NCBI RefSeq assembly: GCF_037975245.1 | Contig: NC_092577.1 | Span: forward strand, 36,074,898-36,138,897 | Length of the DNA: 64,000 nt | Direction: 5' to 3' | Source: Apostichopus japonicus | Lineage: Eukaryota; Echinodermata; Holothuroidea; Aspidochirotida; Stichopodidae | Shown: piece after piece, positions 1 through 13,800 of the stretch | Layout of the letters: every line of letters starts with the position of its first letter | Position numbering within the stretch: the first letter of the stretch is position 1 | Position numbers and translations under genes: made by a program | The notes under the pieces: model-generated | Told to the model about the DNA's origin: nothing | What the model saw: the letters and a program-made list of their open reading frames with translations, nothing else | Database searches by the model: none

Positions 1-419
1 AAAATTTTGTTCAAAGACTTGTTTTCAATACAAAACAAATGTTTGAGCTCAGACTTAGCAGTTAACTTGAGGAGGCACTTCAAATTTTCCACAACCTAGT
101 ACTCAAAAGTGACAACAGTACCCCAAATTGTACCGTATATCACGATAAATGTGACTTTTCCTAGTTTTGTCTCTAAAATTAGAAGTTGAAGTTGGAAAAG
201 TTTAGTTGATGGATTTGTTAACTATAAGAAACACATATTTGAGCTCAGTCATAGCAAGTTACTTGGATTTTTCATATCCGATTATCACATGCAAGGACTC
301 CAAAGTTAAAATAGTACTTCAAAATAAAATGCAGTACCCCCATACACTGTACTGTATAGCACAAGTTACGGTATATAAAGTGCAATAGTTTCTTGTCTGA
401 AATATGATGTCAAAGTTGG
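1..419. repeat. Representative satellite 1 unit: ancient dimer of half-units A and B
   Basis: One unit divides at the shared word GTTGGAAAA into half A (about 1-195) and half B (about 196-419). The halves align along their length. A has ATGTTTGAGCTCAGACTTAG where B has ATATTTGAGCTCAGTCATAG. A has GCAGTTAACTTG where B has GCAAGTTACTTG. A has CAGTACCCCAAATTGTACCG where B has CAGTACCCCCATACACTGTA. Both end in CAAAGTTGG or GAAGTTGG. This shows that a monomer of about 200-220 bp duplicated and diverged before the 420-bp dimer was amplified. Confidence 0.85.
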
Positions 420-3400
420 AAAAATTTTGTTCAAAGACTTGTGTACAATACAAAACAAATGTTTGAGCTCAGACTTAGCAGTTAACTTGAGGAGGCACTT
501 CAAATTTTCCACAACCTAGTACTCAAAACTGAAAACAGTACCCCAAATTGTACCGTATATCACGATAAATGTGACTTTTCTTAGTTTTGTCTCTAAAATT
601 AGAAGTTGAAGTTGGAAAAGTTTAGTTGATGGATTTGTTAACTATAAGAAACACATATTTGAGCTCAGTCATAGCAAGTTACTTGATTTTTCATTTCGGA
701 TTATCACATGCAAGGACTCCAAAGTTAAAATAGTACTTCAAAATAAAATGCAGTACCCCATACACTGTACTGTATAGCACAAGTTACGGTATATAAAGTG
801 CAATAGTTTCTTGTCTGAAATATGATGTCAAAGTTGGAAAAATTTTGTTCAAAGACTTGTTTTTAATACAAAACAAATGTTTGAGCTCAGACTTAGCAGT
901 TAACTTGAGGAGGCACTTCAAATTTTCCACAACCTAGTACTCAAAACTGAAAACAGTACCCCAAATTGTACCGTATATCACGATAAATGTGACTTTTCCT
1001 AGTTTTGTCTCTAAAATTAGAAGTTGAATTTGGAAAAGTTTAGTTGATGGATTTGTTAACTATAAGAAACACATATTTGAGCTCAGTCATAGCAAGTTAC
1101 TTGATTTTTCATTTCCGATTATCACATGCAAGGACTCCAAAGTTAAAATAGAACTTCAAAATAAAATGCAGTACCCCCATACACTGTACTGTATAGCACA
1201 AGTTACGGTCTATAGTGCAATAGTTTCTTGTCTGAAATATGAAGTCAAAGTTGGAAAATTTTGTTCAAACACTTGTGTACAATACAAAACAAATGTTTGA
1301 GCTCAGACTTAGCAGTTAACTTGAGGAGGCACTTCAAATTTTCCACAACCTAGTACTCAAAACTGAAAACAGTACCCCAAATTGTACCGTATATCACGAT
1401 AAATGTGACTTTTCTTAGTTTTGTCTCTAAAGTTAGAAGTTGAAGTTGGAAAAGTTTAGTTGATGGATTTGTTAACTATAAGAAACACATATTTGAGCTC
1501 AGTCATAGCAAGTTACTTGATTTTTCATTTCCGATTATCACATGCAAGGACTCCAAAGTTAAAATAGAACTTCAAAATAAAATGCAGTACCCCCATACAC
1601 TGTACTGTATAGCACAAGTTACGGTATATAAAGTGCAATAGTTTCTTGTCTGAAATATGATGTCAAAGTTGGAAAAATTTTGTTCAAAGACTTGTGTACA
1701 ATACAAAAGAAATGTTTGAGCTCAGACTTAGCAGTTAACTTGAGGAGGCACTTCAAATTTTCCACAACCTAGTACTCAAAACTGAAAACAGTACCCCAAA
1801 TTGTACCGTATATCACGATAAATGTGACTTTTCTTAGTTTTGTCTCTAAAATTAGAAGTTGAAGTTGGAAAAGTTTAGTTGATGGATTTGTTAACTATAA
1901 GAAACACATATTTGAGCTCAGTCATAGCAAGTTACTTGATTTTTCATTTCCGATTTTCACATGCAAGGACTCCAAAGTTAAAATAGAACTTCAAAATAAA
2001 ATGCAGTACCCCCATACACTGTACTGTATAGCACAAGTTACGGTATATAAAGTGAAATAGTTTCTTGTCTGAAGTATGATGTCAAAGTTGGAAAAATTTT
2101 GTTCAAAGACTTGTGTACAATACAAAACAAATGTTTGAGCTCAGACTTAGCAGTTAACTTGAGGAGGCACTTCAAATTTTCCACAACCTATTACTCAAAA
2201 CTGAAAACAGTACCCCAAATTGTACCGTATATCACGATAAATGTGACTTTTCTTAGTTTTGTCTCTAAAATTAGAAGTTGAAGTTGGAAAAGTTTAGTTG
2301 ATGGATTTGTTAACTATAAGAAACACATATTTGAGCTCAGTCATAGCAAGTTACTTGATTTTTCATTTCCGATTTTCACATGCAAGGACTCCAAAGTTAA
2401 AATAGTACTTCAAAATCAAATGCAGTACCCCCATACACTGTACTGTATAGCACAAGTTACGGTATATAAAGTGCAATAGTTTCTTGTCTGAAATATGATG
2501 TCAAAGTTGGAAAAATTTTGTTCAAAGACTTGTTTTCAATACAAAACAAATGTTTGAGCTCAGACTTAGCAGTTAACTTGAGGAGGCACTTCAAATTTTC
2601 CACAACCTAGTACTCAAAACTGAAAACAGTACCCCAAATTGTACCGTATATCACGATAAATGTGACTTTTCCTAGTTTTGTCTCTAAAATTAGAAGTTGA
2701 ATTTGGAAAAGTTTAGTTGATGGATTTGTTAACTATAAGAAACACATATTTGAGCTCAGTCATAGCAAGTTACTTGATTTTTCATTTCCGATTATCACAT
2801 GCAAGGACTCCAAAGTTAAAATAGAACTTCAAAATAAAATGCAGTACCCCCATACACTGTACTGTATAGCACAAGTTACGGTCTATAGTGCAATAGTTTC
2901 TTGTCTGAAATATGAAGTCAAAGTTGGAAAATTTTGTTCAAACACTTGTGTACAATACAAAACAAATGTTTGAGCTCAGACTTAGCAGTTAACTTGAGGA
3001 GGCACTTCAAATTTTCCACAACCTAGTACTCAAAACTGAAAACAGTACCCCAAATTGTACCGTATATCACGATAAATGTGACTTTTCTTAGTTTTGTCTC
3101 TAAAATTAGAAGTTGAAGTTGGAAAAGTTTAGTTGATGGATTTGTTAACTATAAGAAACACATATTTGAGCTCAGTCATAGCAAGTAACTTGATTTTTCA
3201 TTTCGGATTATCACATGCAAGGACTCCAAAGTTAAAATAGAACTTCAAAATAAAATGCAGTACCCCCATACACTGTACTGTATAGCACAAGTTACGGTAT
3301 ATAAAGTGCAATAGTTTCTTGTCTGAAATATGATGTCAAAGTTGGAAAAATTTTGTTCAAAGACTTGTGTACAATACAAAAGAAATGTTTGAGCTCAGAC

Positions 3401-6400
3401 TTAGCAGTTAACTTGAGGAGGCACTTCAAATTTTCCACAACCTAGTACTCAAAACTGAAAACAGTACCCCAAATTGTACCGTATATCACGATAAATGTGA
3501 CTTTTCTTAGTTTTGTCTCTAAAATTAGAAGTTGAAGTTGGAAAAGTTTAGTTGATGGATTTGTTAACTATAAGAAACACATATTTGAGCTCAGTCATAG
3601 CAAGTTACTTGATTTTTCATTTCGGATTATCACATGCAAGGACTCCAAAGTTAAAATAGTACTTCAAAATCAAATGCAGTAACCCCATACACTGTACTGT
3701 ATAGCACAAGTTACGGTATATAAAGTGAAATAGTTTCTTGTCTGAAATATGAAGTCAAAGTTGGAAAATTTTGTTCAAAGACTTGTGTACAATGCAAAAC
3801 AATTGTTTGAGCTCAGACTTAGCAGTTAACTTGAGGAGGCACTTCAAATTTTCCACAACCTAGTACTCAAAACTGAAAACAGTACCCCAAATTGTACTGT
3901 ATATCACGATAAATGTGACTTTTCCTAGTTTTGTCTCTAAAATTAGAAGTTGAAGTTGGAAAAGTTTAGTTGATGGATTTGTTAACTATAAGAAACACAT
4001 ATTTGAGCTCAGTCATAGCAAGTTACTTGATTTTTCATATCCGATTATCACATGCAAGGACTCCAAAGTTAAAATAGTACTTCAAAATCAAATGCAGTAC
4101 CCCATACACTGTACTGTATAGCACAAGTTACGGTATATAAAGTGCAATAGTTTCTTGTCTGAAATATGATGTCAAAGTTGGAAAAATTTTGTTCAAAGAC
4201 TTGTTTTCAATACAAAACAAATGTTTGAGCTCAGACTTAGCAGTTAACTTGAGGAGGCACTTCAAATTTTCCACAACCTAGTACTCAAAAGTGACAACAG
4301 TACCCCAAATTGTACCGTATATCACGATAAATGTGACTTTTCCTAGTTTTGTCTCTAAAATTAGAAGTTGAAGTTGGAAAAGTTTAGTTGATGGATTTGT
4401 TAACTATAAGAAACACATATTTGAGCTCAGTCATAGCAAGTTACTTGGATTTTTCATATCCGATTATCACATGCAAGGACTCCAAAGTTAAAATAGTACT
4501 TCAAAATAAAATGCAGTACCCCCATACACTGTACTGTATAGCACAAGTTACGGTATATAAAGTGCAATAGTTTCTTGTCTGAAATATGATGTCAAAGTTG
4601 GAAAAATTTTGTTCAAAGACTTGTGTACAATACAAAACAAATGTTTGAGCTCAGACTTAGCAGTTAACTTGAGGAGGCACTTCAAATTTTCCACAACCTA
4701 GTACTCAAAACTGAAAACAGTACCCCAAATTGTACCGTATATCACGATAAATGTGACTTTTCTTAGTTTTGTCTCTAAAATTAGAAGTTGAAGTTGGAAA
4801 AGTTTAGTTGATGGATTTGTTAACTATAAGAAACACATATTTGAGCTCAGTCATAGCAAGTTACTTGATTTTTCATTTCGGATTATCACATGCAAGGACT
4901 CCAAAGTTAAAATAGTACTTCAAAATAAAATGCAGTACCCCATACACTGTACTGTATAGCACAAGTTACGGTATATAAAGTGCAATAGTTTCTTGTCTGA
5001 AATATGATGTCAAAGTTGGAAAAATTTTGTTCAAAGACTTGTTTTTAATACAAAACAAATGTTTGAGCTCAGACTTAGCAGTTAACTTGAGGAGGCACTT
5101 CAAATTTTCCACAACCTAGTACTCAAAACTGAAAACAGTACCCCAAATTGTACCGTATATCACGATAAATGTGACTTTTCCTAGTTTTGTCTCTAAAATT
5201 AGAAGTTGAATTTGGAAAAGTTTAGTTGATGGATTTGTTAACTATAAGAAACACATATTTGAGCTCAGTCATAGCAAGTTACTTGATTTTTCATTTCCGA
5301 TTATCACATGCAAGGACTCCAAAGTTAAAATAGAACTTCAAAATAAAATGCAGTACCCCCATACACTGTACTGTATAGCACAAGTTACGGTCTATAGTGC
5401 AATAGTTTCTTGTCTGAAATATGAAGTCAAAGTTGGAAAATTTTGTTCAAACACTTGTGTACAATACAAAACAAATGTTTGAGCTCAGACTTAGCAGTTA
5501 ACTTGAGGAGGCACTTCAAATTTTCCACAACCTAGTACTCAAAACTGAAAACAGTACCCCAAATTGTACCGTATATCACGATAAATGTGACTTTTCTTAG
5601 TTTTGTCTCTAAAGTTAGAAGTTGAAGTTGGAAAAGTTTAGTTGATGGATTTGTTAACTATAAGAAACACATATTTGAGCTCAGTCATAGCAAGTTACTT
5701 GATTTTTCATTTCCGATTATCACATGCAAGGACTCCAAAGTTAAAATAGAACTTCAAAATAAAATGCAGTACCCCCATACACTGTACTGTATAGCACAAG
5801 TTACGGTATATAAAGTGCAATAGTTTCTTGTCTGAAATATGATGTCAAAGTTGGAAAAATTTTGTTCAAAGACTTGTGTACAATACAAAAGAAATGTTTG
5901 AGCTCAGACTTAGCAGTTAACTTGAGGAGGCACTTCAAATTTTCCACAACCTAGTACTCAAAACTGAAAACAGTACCCCAAATTGTACCGTATATCACGA
6001 TAAATGTGACTTTTCTTAGTTTTGTCTCTAAAATTAGAAGTTGAAGTTGGAAAAGTTTAGTTGATGGATTTGTTAACTATAAGAAACACATATTTGAGCT
6101 CAGTCATAGCAAGTTACTTGATTTTTCATTTCCGATTTTCACATGCAAGGACTCCAAAGTTAAAATAGAACTTCAAAATAAAATGCAGTACCCCCATACA
6201 CTGTACTGTATAGCACAAGTTACGGTATATAAAGTGAAATAGTTTCTTGTCTGAAGTATGATGTCAAAGTTGGAAAAATTTTGTTCAAAGACTTGTGTAC
6301 AATACAAAACAAATGTTTGAGCTCAGACTTAGCAGTTAACTTGAGGAGGCACTTCAAATTTTCCACAACCTATTACTCAAAACTGAAAACAGTACCCCAA

Positions 6401-8364
6401 ATTGTACCGTATATCACGATAAATGTGACTTTTCTTAGTTTTGTCTCTAAAATTAGAAGTTGAAGTTGGAAAAGTTTAGTTGATGGATTTGTTAACTATA
6501 AGAAACACATATTTGAGCTCAGTCATAGCAAGTTACTTGATTTTTCATTTCCGATTATCACATGCAAGGACTCCAAAGTTAAAATAGTACTTCAAAATCA
6601 AATGCAGTACCCCCATACACTGTACTGTATAGCACAAGTTACGGTATATAAAGTGCAATAGTTTCTTGTCTGAAATATGATGTCAAAGTTGGAAAAATTT
6701 TGTTCAAAGACTTGTTTTCAATACAAAACAAATGTTTGAGCTCAGACTTAGCAGTTAACTTGAGGAGGCACTTCAAATTTTCCACAACCTAGTACTCAAA
6801 ACTGAAAACAGTACCCCAAATTGTACCGTATATCACGATAAATGTGACTTTTCCTAGTTTTGTCTCTAAAATTAGAAGTTGAATTTGGAAAAGTTTAGTT
6901 GATGGATTTGTTAACTATAAGAAACACATATTTGAGCTCAGTCATAGCAAGTTACTTGATTTTTCATTTCCGATTATCACATGCAAGGACTCCAAAGTTA
7001 AAATAGAACTTCAAAATAAAATGCAGTACCCCCATACACTGTACTGTATAGCACAAGTTACGGTCTATAGTGCAATAGTTTCTTGTCTGAAATATGAAGT
7101 CAAAGTTGGAAAATTTTGTTCAAACACTTGTGTACAATACAAAACAAATGTTTGAGCTCAGACTTAGCAGTTAACTTGAGGAGGCACTTCAAATTTTCCA
7201 CAACCTAGTACTCAAAACTGAAAACAGTACCCCAAATTGTACCGTATATCACGATAAATGTGACTTTTCTTAGTTTTGTCTCTAAAATTAGAAGTTGAAG
7301 TTGGAAAAGTTTAGTTGATGGATTTGTTAACTATAAGAAACACATATTTGAGCTCAGTCATAGCAAGTAACTTGATTTTTCATTTCGGATTATCACATGC
7401 AAGGACTCCAAAGTTAAAATAGAACTTCAAAATAAAATGCAGTACCCCCATACACTGTACTGTATAGCACAAGTTACGGTATATAAAGTGCAATAGTTTC
7501 TTGTCTGAAATATGATGTCAAAGTTGGAAAAATTTTGTTCAAAGACTTGTGTACAATACAAAAGAAATGTTTGAGCTCAGACTTAGCAGTTAACTTGAGG
7601 AGGCACTTCAAATTTTCCACAACCTAGTACTCAAAACTGAAAACAGTACCCCAAATTGTACCGTATATCACGATAAATGTGACTTTTCTTAGTTTTGTCT
7701 CTAAAATTAGAAGTTGAAGTTGGAAAAGTTTAGTTGATGGATTTGTTAACTATAAGAAACACATATTTGAGCTCAGTCATAGCAAGTTACTTGATTTTTC
7801 ATTTCCGATTTTCACATGCAAGGACTCCAAAGTTAAAATAGAACTTCAAAATCAAATGCAGTACCCCCATACACTGTACTGTATAGCACAAGTTACGGTA
7901 TATAAAGTGAAATAGTTTCTTGTCTGAAATATGAAGTCAAAGTTGGAAAATTTTGTTCAAAGACTTGTGTACAATACAAAACAATTGTTTGAGCTCAGAC
8001 TTAGCAGTTAACTTGAGGAGGCACTTCAAATTTTCCACAACCTAGTACTCAAAACTGAAAACAGTACCCCAAATTGTACCGTATATCACGATAAATGTGA
8101 CTTTTCCTAGTTTTGTCTCTAAAATTAGAAGTTGAAGTTGGAAAAGTTTAGTTGATGGATTTGTTAACTATAAGAAACACATATTTGAGCTCAGTCATAG
8201 CAAGTTACTTGATTTTTCATATCCGATTATCACATGCAAGGACTCCAAAGTTAAAATAGTACTTCAAAATCAAATGCAGTACCCCATACACTGTACTGTA
8301 TAGCACAAGTTACGGTCTATAGTGCAATAGTTTCTTGTCTGAAATATGATGTCAAAGTTGGAAA
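1..8364. repeat. Satellite 1 higher-order repeat, 4182-bp period (two copies)
   Basis: Diagnostic variants recur at exactly 4182 bp. The variant unit with AAAAGTGACAACAG and CTTGGATTTTTCATATCC begins near 1 and again near 4183. The variant with CCTATTACTCAAAACTG occurs near 2188 and 6370. The 4-bp deletion CGGTCTATAGTGC and the form TTTTTAATACAAAAC also recur in register. Each higher-order copy holds ten 420-bp-type units. The copies are nearly identical but differ at scattered sites, for example TGCAGTAACCCC at about 3676 versus TGCAGTACCCCC at about 7857. A related third block continues from about 8365 to 10.9 kb with a deletion and shuffled unit order. Confidence 0.85.
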
Positions 8365-9649
8365 AATTTTGTTCAAAGACTTGTTTTCAATACAAAAGAA
8401 ATGTTTGAGCTCAGACTTAGCAGTTAACTTGAGGAGGCACTTCAAATTTTCCACAACCTAGTACTCAAAAGTGACAACAGTACCCCAAATTGTACCGTAT
8501 ATCACGATAAATGTGACTTTTCCTAGTTTTGTCTCTAAAATTAGAAGTTGAAGTTGGAAAAGTTTAGTTGATGGATTTGTTAACTATAAGAAACACATAT
8601 TTGAGCTCAGTCATAGCAAGTTACTTGGATTTTTCATATCCGATTATCACATGCAAGGACTCCAAAGTTAAAATAGTACTTCAAAATAAAATGCAGTACC
8701 CCCATACACTGTACTGTATAGCACAACTTACGGTGTATATTGTGCAATAGTTTCTTGTCTGAAATATGAAGTCAAAGTTGGAAAAATTTTGTTCAAAGAC
8801 TTGTTTTCAATACAAAAGAAATGTTTGAGCTCAGACTTAGCAGTTAACTTGAGGAGGCACTTCAAATTTTCCACAACCTAGTACTCAAAAGTGACAACAG
8901 TACCCCAAATTGTACCGTATATCACGATAAATGTGACTTTTCTTAGTTTTGTCTCTAAAGTTAGAAGTTGAAGTTGGAAAAGTTTAGTTGATGGATTTGT
9001 TAACTATAAGAAACACATATTTGAGCTCAGTCATAGCAAGTTACTTGATTTTTCATTTCCGATTATCACATGCAAGGACTCCAAAGTTAAAATAGAACTT
9101 CAAAATAAAATGCAGTACCCCCATACACTGTACTGTATAGCACAAGTTACGGTATATAAAGTGCAATAGTTTCTTGTCTGAAATATGATGTCAAAGTTGG
9201 AAAAATTTTGTTCAAAGACTTGTGTACAATACAAAACAATTGTTTGAGCTCAGACTTAGCAGTTAACTTGAGGAGGCACTTCAAATTTTCCACAACCTAG
9301 TACTCAAAACTGAAAACAGTACCCCAAATTGTACCGTATATCACGATAAATGTGACTTTTCTTAGTTTTGTCTCTAAAATTAGAAGTTGAAGTTGGAAAA
9401 GTTTAGTTGATGGATTTGTTAACTATAAGAAACACATATTTGAGCTCAGTCATAGCAAGTTACTTGATTTTTCATTTCGGATTATCACATGCAAGGACTC
9501 CAAAGTTAAAATAGTACTTCAAAATCAAATGCAGTAACCCCATACACTGTACTGTATAGCACAAGTTACGGTATATAAAGTGAAATAGTTTCTTGTCTGA
9601 AATATGAAGTCAAAGTTGGAAAATTTTGTTCAAAGACTTGTGTACAATG

Positions 9650-9730
9650 CAAAACAATTGTTTGAGCTCAGACTTAGCAGTTAACTTGAGAAGGCACTTC
9701 AAGAACTTCAAAATAAAATGCAGTACCCCC
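9650..9730. repeat. Truncated satellite 1 unit: internal deletion junction near 9700
   Basis: The A half breaks off after TTGAGAAGGCACTTCAA and continues directly as GAACTTCAAAATAAAATG of the B half, so most of one A half and the start of B are missing. The spacing of matching landmarks flanking this site is 3954 bp, against 4182 bp in the preceding higher-order period. That implies about 228 bp lost. ACTTCAA occurs at both sides of the join, which suggests a microhomology-mediated deletion or unequal exchange. Confidence 0.8.
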
Positions 9731-10899
9731 ATACACTGTACTGTATAGCACAAGTTACGGTATATAAAGTGAAATAGTTTCTTGTCTGAAATATGATGTC
9801 AAAGTTGGAAAAATTTTGTTCAAAGACTTGTGTACAATACAAAACAAATGTTTGAGCTCAGACTTAGCAGTTAACTTGAGGAGGCACTTCAAATTTTCCA
9901 CAACCTAGTACTCAAAACTGAAAACAGTACCCCAAATTGTACCGTATATCACGATAAATGTGACTTTTCTTAGTTTTGTCTCTAAAATTAGAAGTTGAAG
10001 TTGGAAAAGTTTAGTTGATGGATTTGTTAACTATAAGAAACACATATTTGAGCTCAGTCATAGCAAGTTACTTGATTTTTCATTTCCGATTTTCACATGC
10101 AAGGACTCCAAAGTTAAAATAGAACTTCAAAATAAAATGCAGTACCCCCATACACTGTACTGTATAGCACAAGTTACGGTATATAAAGTGAAATAGTTTC
10201 TTGTCTGAAATATGATGTCAAAGTTGGAAAAATTTTGTTCAAAGACTTGTGTACAATACAAAACAAATGTTTGAGCTCAGACTTAGCAGTTAACTTGAGG
10301 AGGCACTTCAAATTTTCCACAACCTATTACTCAAAACTGAAAACAGTACCCCAAATTGTACCGTATATCACGATAAATGTGACTTTTCTTAGTTTTGTCT
10401 CTAAAATTAGAAGTTGAAGTTGGAAAAGTTTAGTTGATGGATTTGTTAACTATAAGAAACACATATTTGAGCTCAGTCATAGCAAGTTACTTGATTTTTC
10501 ATTTCGGATTATCACATGCAAGGACTCCAAAGTTAAAATAGTACTTCAAAATCAAATGCAGTACCCCCATACACTGTACTGTATAGCACAAGTTACGGTA
10601 TATAAAGTGCAATAGTTTCTTGTCTGAAATATGATGTCAAAGTTGGAAAAATTTTGTTCAAAGACTTGTTTTCAATACAAAAGAAATGTTTGAGCTCAGA
10701 CTTAGCAGTTAACTTGAGGAGGCACTTCAAATTTTCCACAACCTAGTACTCAAAACTGAAAACAGTACCCCAAATTGTACCGTATATCACGATAAATGTG
10801 ACTTTTCCTAGTTTTGTCTCTAAAATTAGAAGTTGAATTTGGAAAAGTTTAGTTGATGGATTTGTTAACTATAAGAAACACATATTTGAGCTCAGTCAT

Positions 10900-13800
10900 A
10901 GCAAGTTACTTGATTTTTCATTTCCGATTATCACATGCAAGGACTCCAAAGTTAAAATAGAACTTCAAAATAAAATGCAGTACCCCCATACACTGTACTG
11001 TATAGCACAAGTTACGGTCTATAGTGCAATAGTTTCTTGTCTGAAATATGAAGTCAAAGTTGGAAAATTTTGTTCAAACACTTGTGTACAATACAAAACA
11101 AATGTTTGAGCTCAGACTTAGCAGTTAACTTGAGGAGGCACTTCAAATTTTCCACAACCTAGTACTCAAAACTGAAAACAGTACCCCAAATTGTACCGTA
11201 TATCACGATAAATGTGACTTTTCTTAGTTTTGTCTCTAAAATTAGAAGTTGAAGTTGGAAAAGTTTAGTTGATGGATTTGTTAACTATAAGAAACACATA
11301 TTTGAGCTCAGTCATAGCAAGTAACTTGATTTTTCATTTCGGATTATCACATGCAAGGACTCCAAAGTTAAAATAGAACTTCAAAATAAAATGCAGTACC
11401 CCCATACACTGTACTGTATAGCACAAGTTACGGTATATAAAGTGCAATAGTTTCTTGTCTGAAATATGATGTCAAAGTTGGAAAAATTTTGTTCAAAGAC
11501 TTGTGTACAATACAAAACAAATGTTTGAGCTCAGACTTAGCAGTTAACTTGAGGAGGCACTTCAAATTTTCCACAACCTAGTACTCAAAAGTGAAAACAG
11601 TACCCCAAATTGTACCGTATATCACGATAAATGTGACTTTTCTTAGTTTTGTCTCTAAAATTAGAAGTTGAAGTTGGAAAAGTTTAGTTGATGGATTTGT
11701 TAACTATAAGAAACACATATTTGAGCTCAGTCATAGCAAGTTACTTGATTTTTCATTTCCGATTTTCACATGCAAGGACTCCAAAGTTAAAATAGAACTT
11801 CAAAATCAAATGCAGTACCCCCATACACTGTACTGTATAGCACAAGTTACGGTATATAAAGTGAAATAGTTTCTTGTCTGAAATATGAAGTCAAAGTTGG
11901 AAAATTTTGTTCAAAGACTTGTGTACAATGCAAAACAATTGTTTGAGCTCAGACTTAGCAGTTAACTTGAGGAGGCACTTCAAATTTTCCACAACCTAGT
12001 ACTCAAAACTGAAAACAGTACCCCAAATTGTACCGTATATCACGATAAATGTGACTTTTCCTAGTTTTGTCTCTAAAATTAGAAGTTGAAGTTGGAAAAG
12101 TTTAGTTGATGGATTTGTTAACTATAAGAAACACATATTTGAGCTCAGTCATAGCAAGTTACTTGATTTTTCATATCCGATTATCACATGCAAGGACTCC
12201 AAAGTTAAAATAGTACTTCAAAATCAAATGCAGTACCCCATACACTGTACTGTATAGCACAAGTTACGGTCTATAGTGCAATAGTTTCTTGTCTGAAATA
12301 TGATGTCAAAGTTGGAAAAATTTTGTTCAAAGACTTGTTTTCAATACAAAAGAAATGTTTGAGCTCAGACTTAGCAGTTAACTTGAGGAGGCACTTCAAA
12401 TTTTCCACAACCTAGTACTCAAAAGTGACAACAGTACCCCAAATTGTACCGTATATCACGATAAATGTGACTTTTCCTAGTTTTGTCTCTAAAATTAGAA
12501 GTTGAAGTTGGAAAAGTTTAGTTGATGGATTTGTTAACTATAAGAAACACATATTTGAGCTCAGTCATAGCAAGTTACTTGGATTTTTCATATCCGATTA
12601 TCACATGCAAGGACTCCAAAGTTAAAATAGTACTTCAAAATAAAATGCAGTACCCCCATACACTGTACTGTATAGCACAACTTACGGTGTATATTGTGCA
12701 ATAGTTTCTTGTCTGAAATATGAAGTCAAAGTTGGAAAAATTTTGTTCAAAGACTTGTTTTCAATACAAAAGAAATGTTTGAGCTCAGACTTAGCAGTTA
12801 ACTTGAGGAGGCACTTCAAATTTTCCACAACCTAGTACTCAAAAGTGACAACAGTACCCCAAATTGTACCGTATATCACGATAAATGTGACTTTTCCTAG
12901 TTTTGTCTCTAAAATTAGAAGTTGAAGTTGGAAAAGTTTAGTTGATGGATTTGTTAACTATAAGAAACACATATTTGAGCTCAGTCATAGCAAGTTACTT
13001 GGATTTTTCATATCCGATTATCACATGCAAGGACTCCAAAGTTAAAATAGTACTTCAAAATAAAATGCAGTACCCCCATACACTGTACTATATAGCACAA
13101 CTTACGGTGTATAAAGTGCAATAGTTTCTTGTCTGAAATATGAAGTCAAAGTTGGAAAAATTTTGTTCAAAGACTTGTTTTCAATACAAAAGAAATGTTT
13201 GAGCTCAGACTTAGCAGTTAACTTGAGGAGGCACTTCAAATTTTCCACAACCTAGTACTCAAAAGTGAAAACAGTACCCCAAATTGTACCGTATATCACG
13301 ATAAATGTGACTTTTCCTAGTTTTGTCTCTAAAATTAGAAGTTGAAGTTGGAAAAGTTTAGTTGATGGATTTGTTAACTATAAGAAACACATATTTGAGC
13401 TCAGTCATAGCAAGTTACTTGGATTTTTCATATCCGATTATCACATGCAAGGACTCCAAAGTTAAAATAGTACTTCAAAATAAAATGCAGTACCCCCATA
13501 CACTGTACTGTATAGCACAACTTACGGTGTATATTGTGCAATAGTTTCTTGTCTGAAATATGAAGTCAAAGTTGGAAAAATTTTGTTCAAAGACTTGTTT
13601 TCAATACAAAAGAAATGTTTGAGCTCAGACTTAGCAGTTAACTTGAGGAGGCACTTCAAATTTTCCACAACCTAGTACTCAAAAGTGACAACAGTACCCC
13701 AAATTGTACCGTATATCACGATAAATGTGACTTTTCCTAGTTTTGTCTCTAAAATTAGAAGTTGAAGTTGGAAAAGTTTAGTTGATGGATTTGTTAACTA

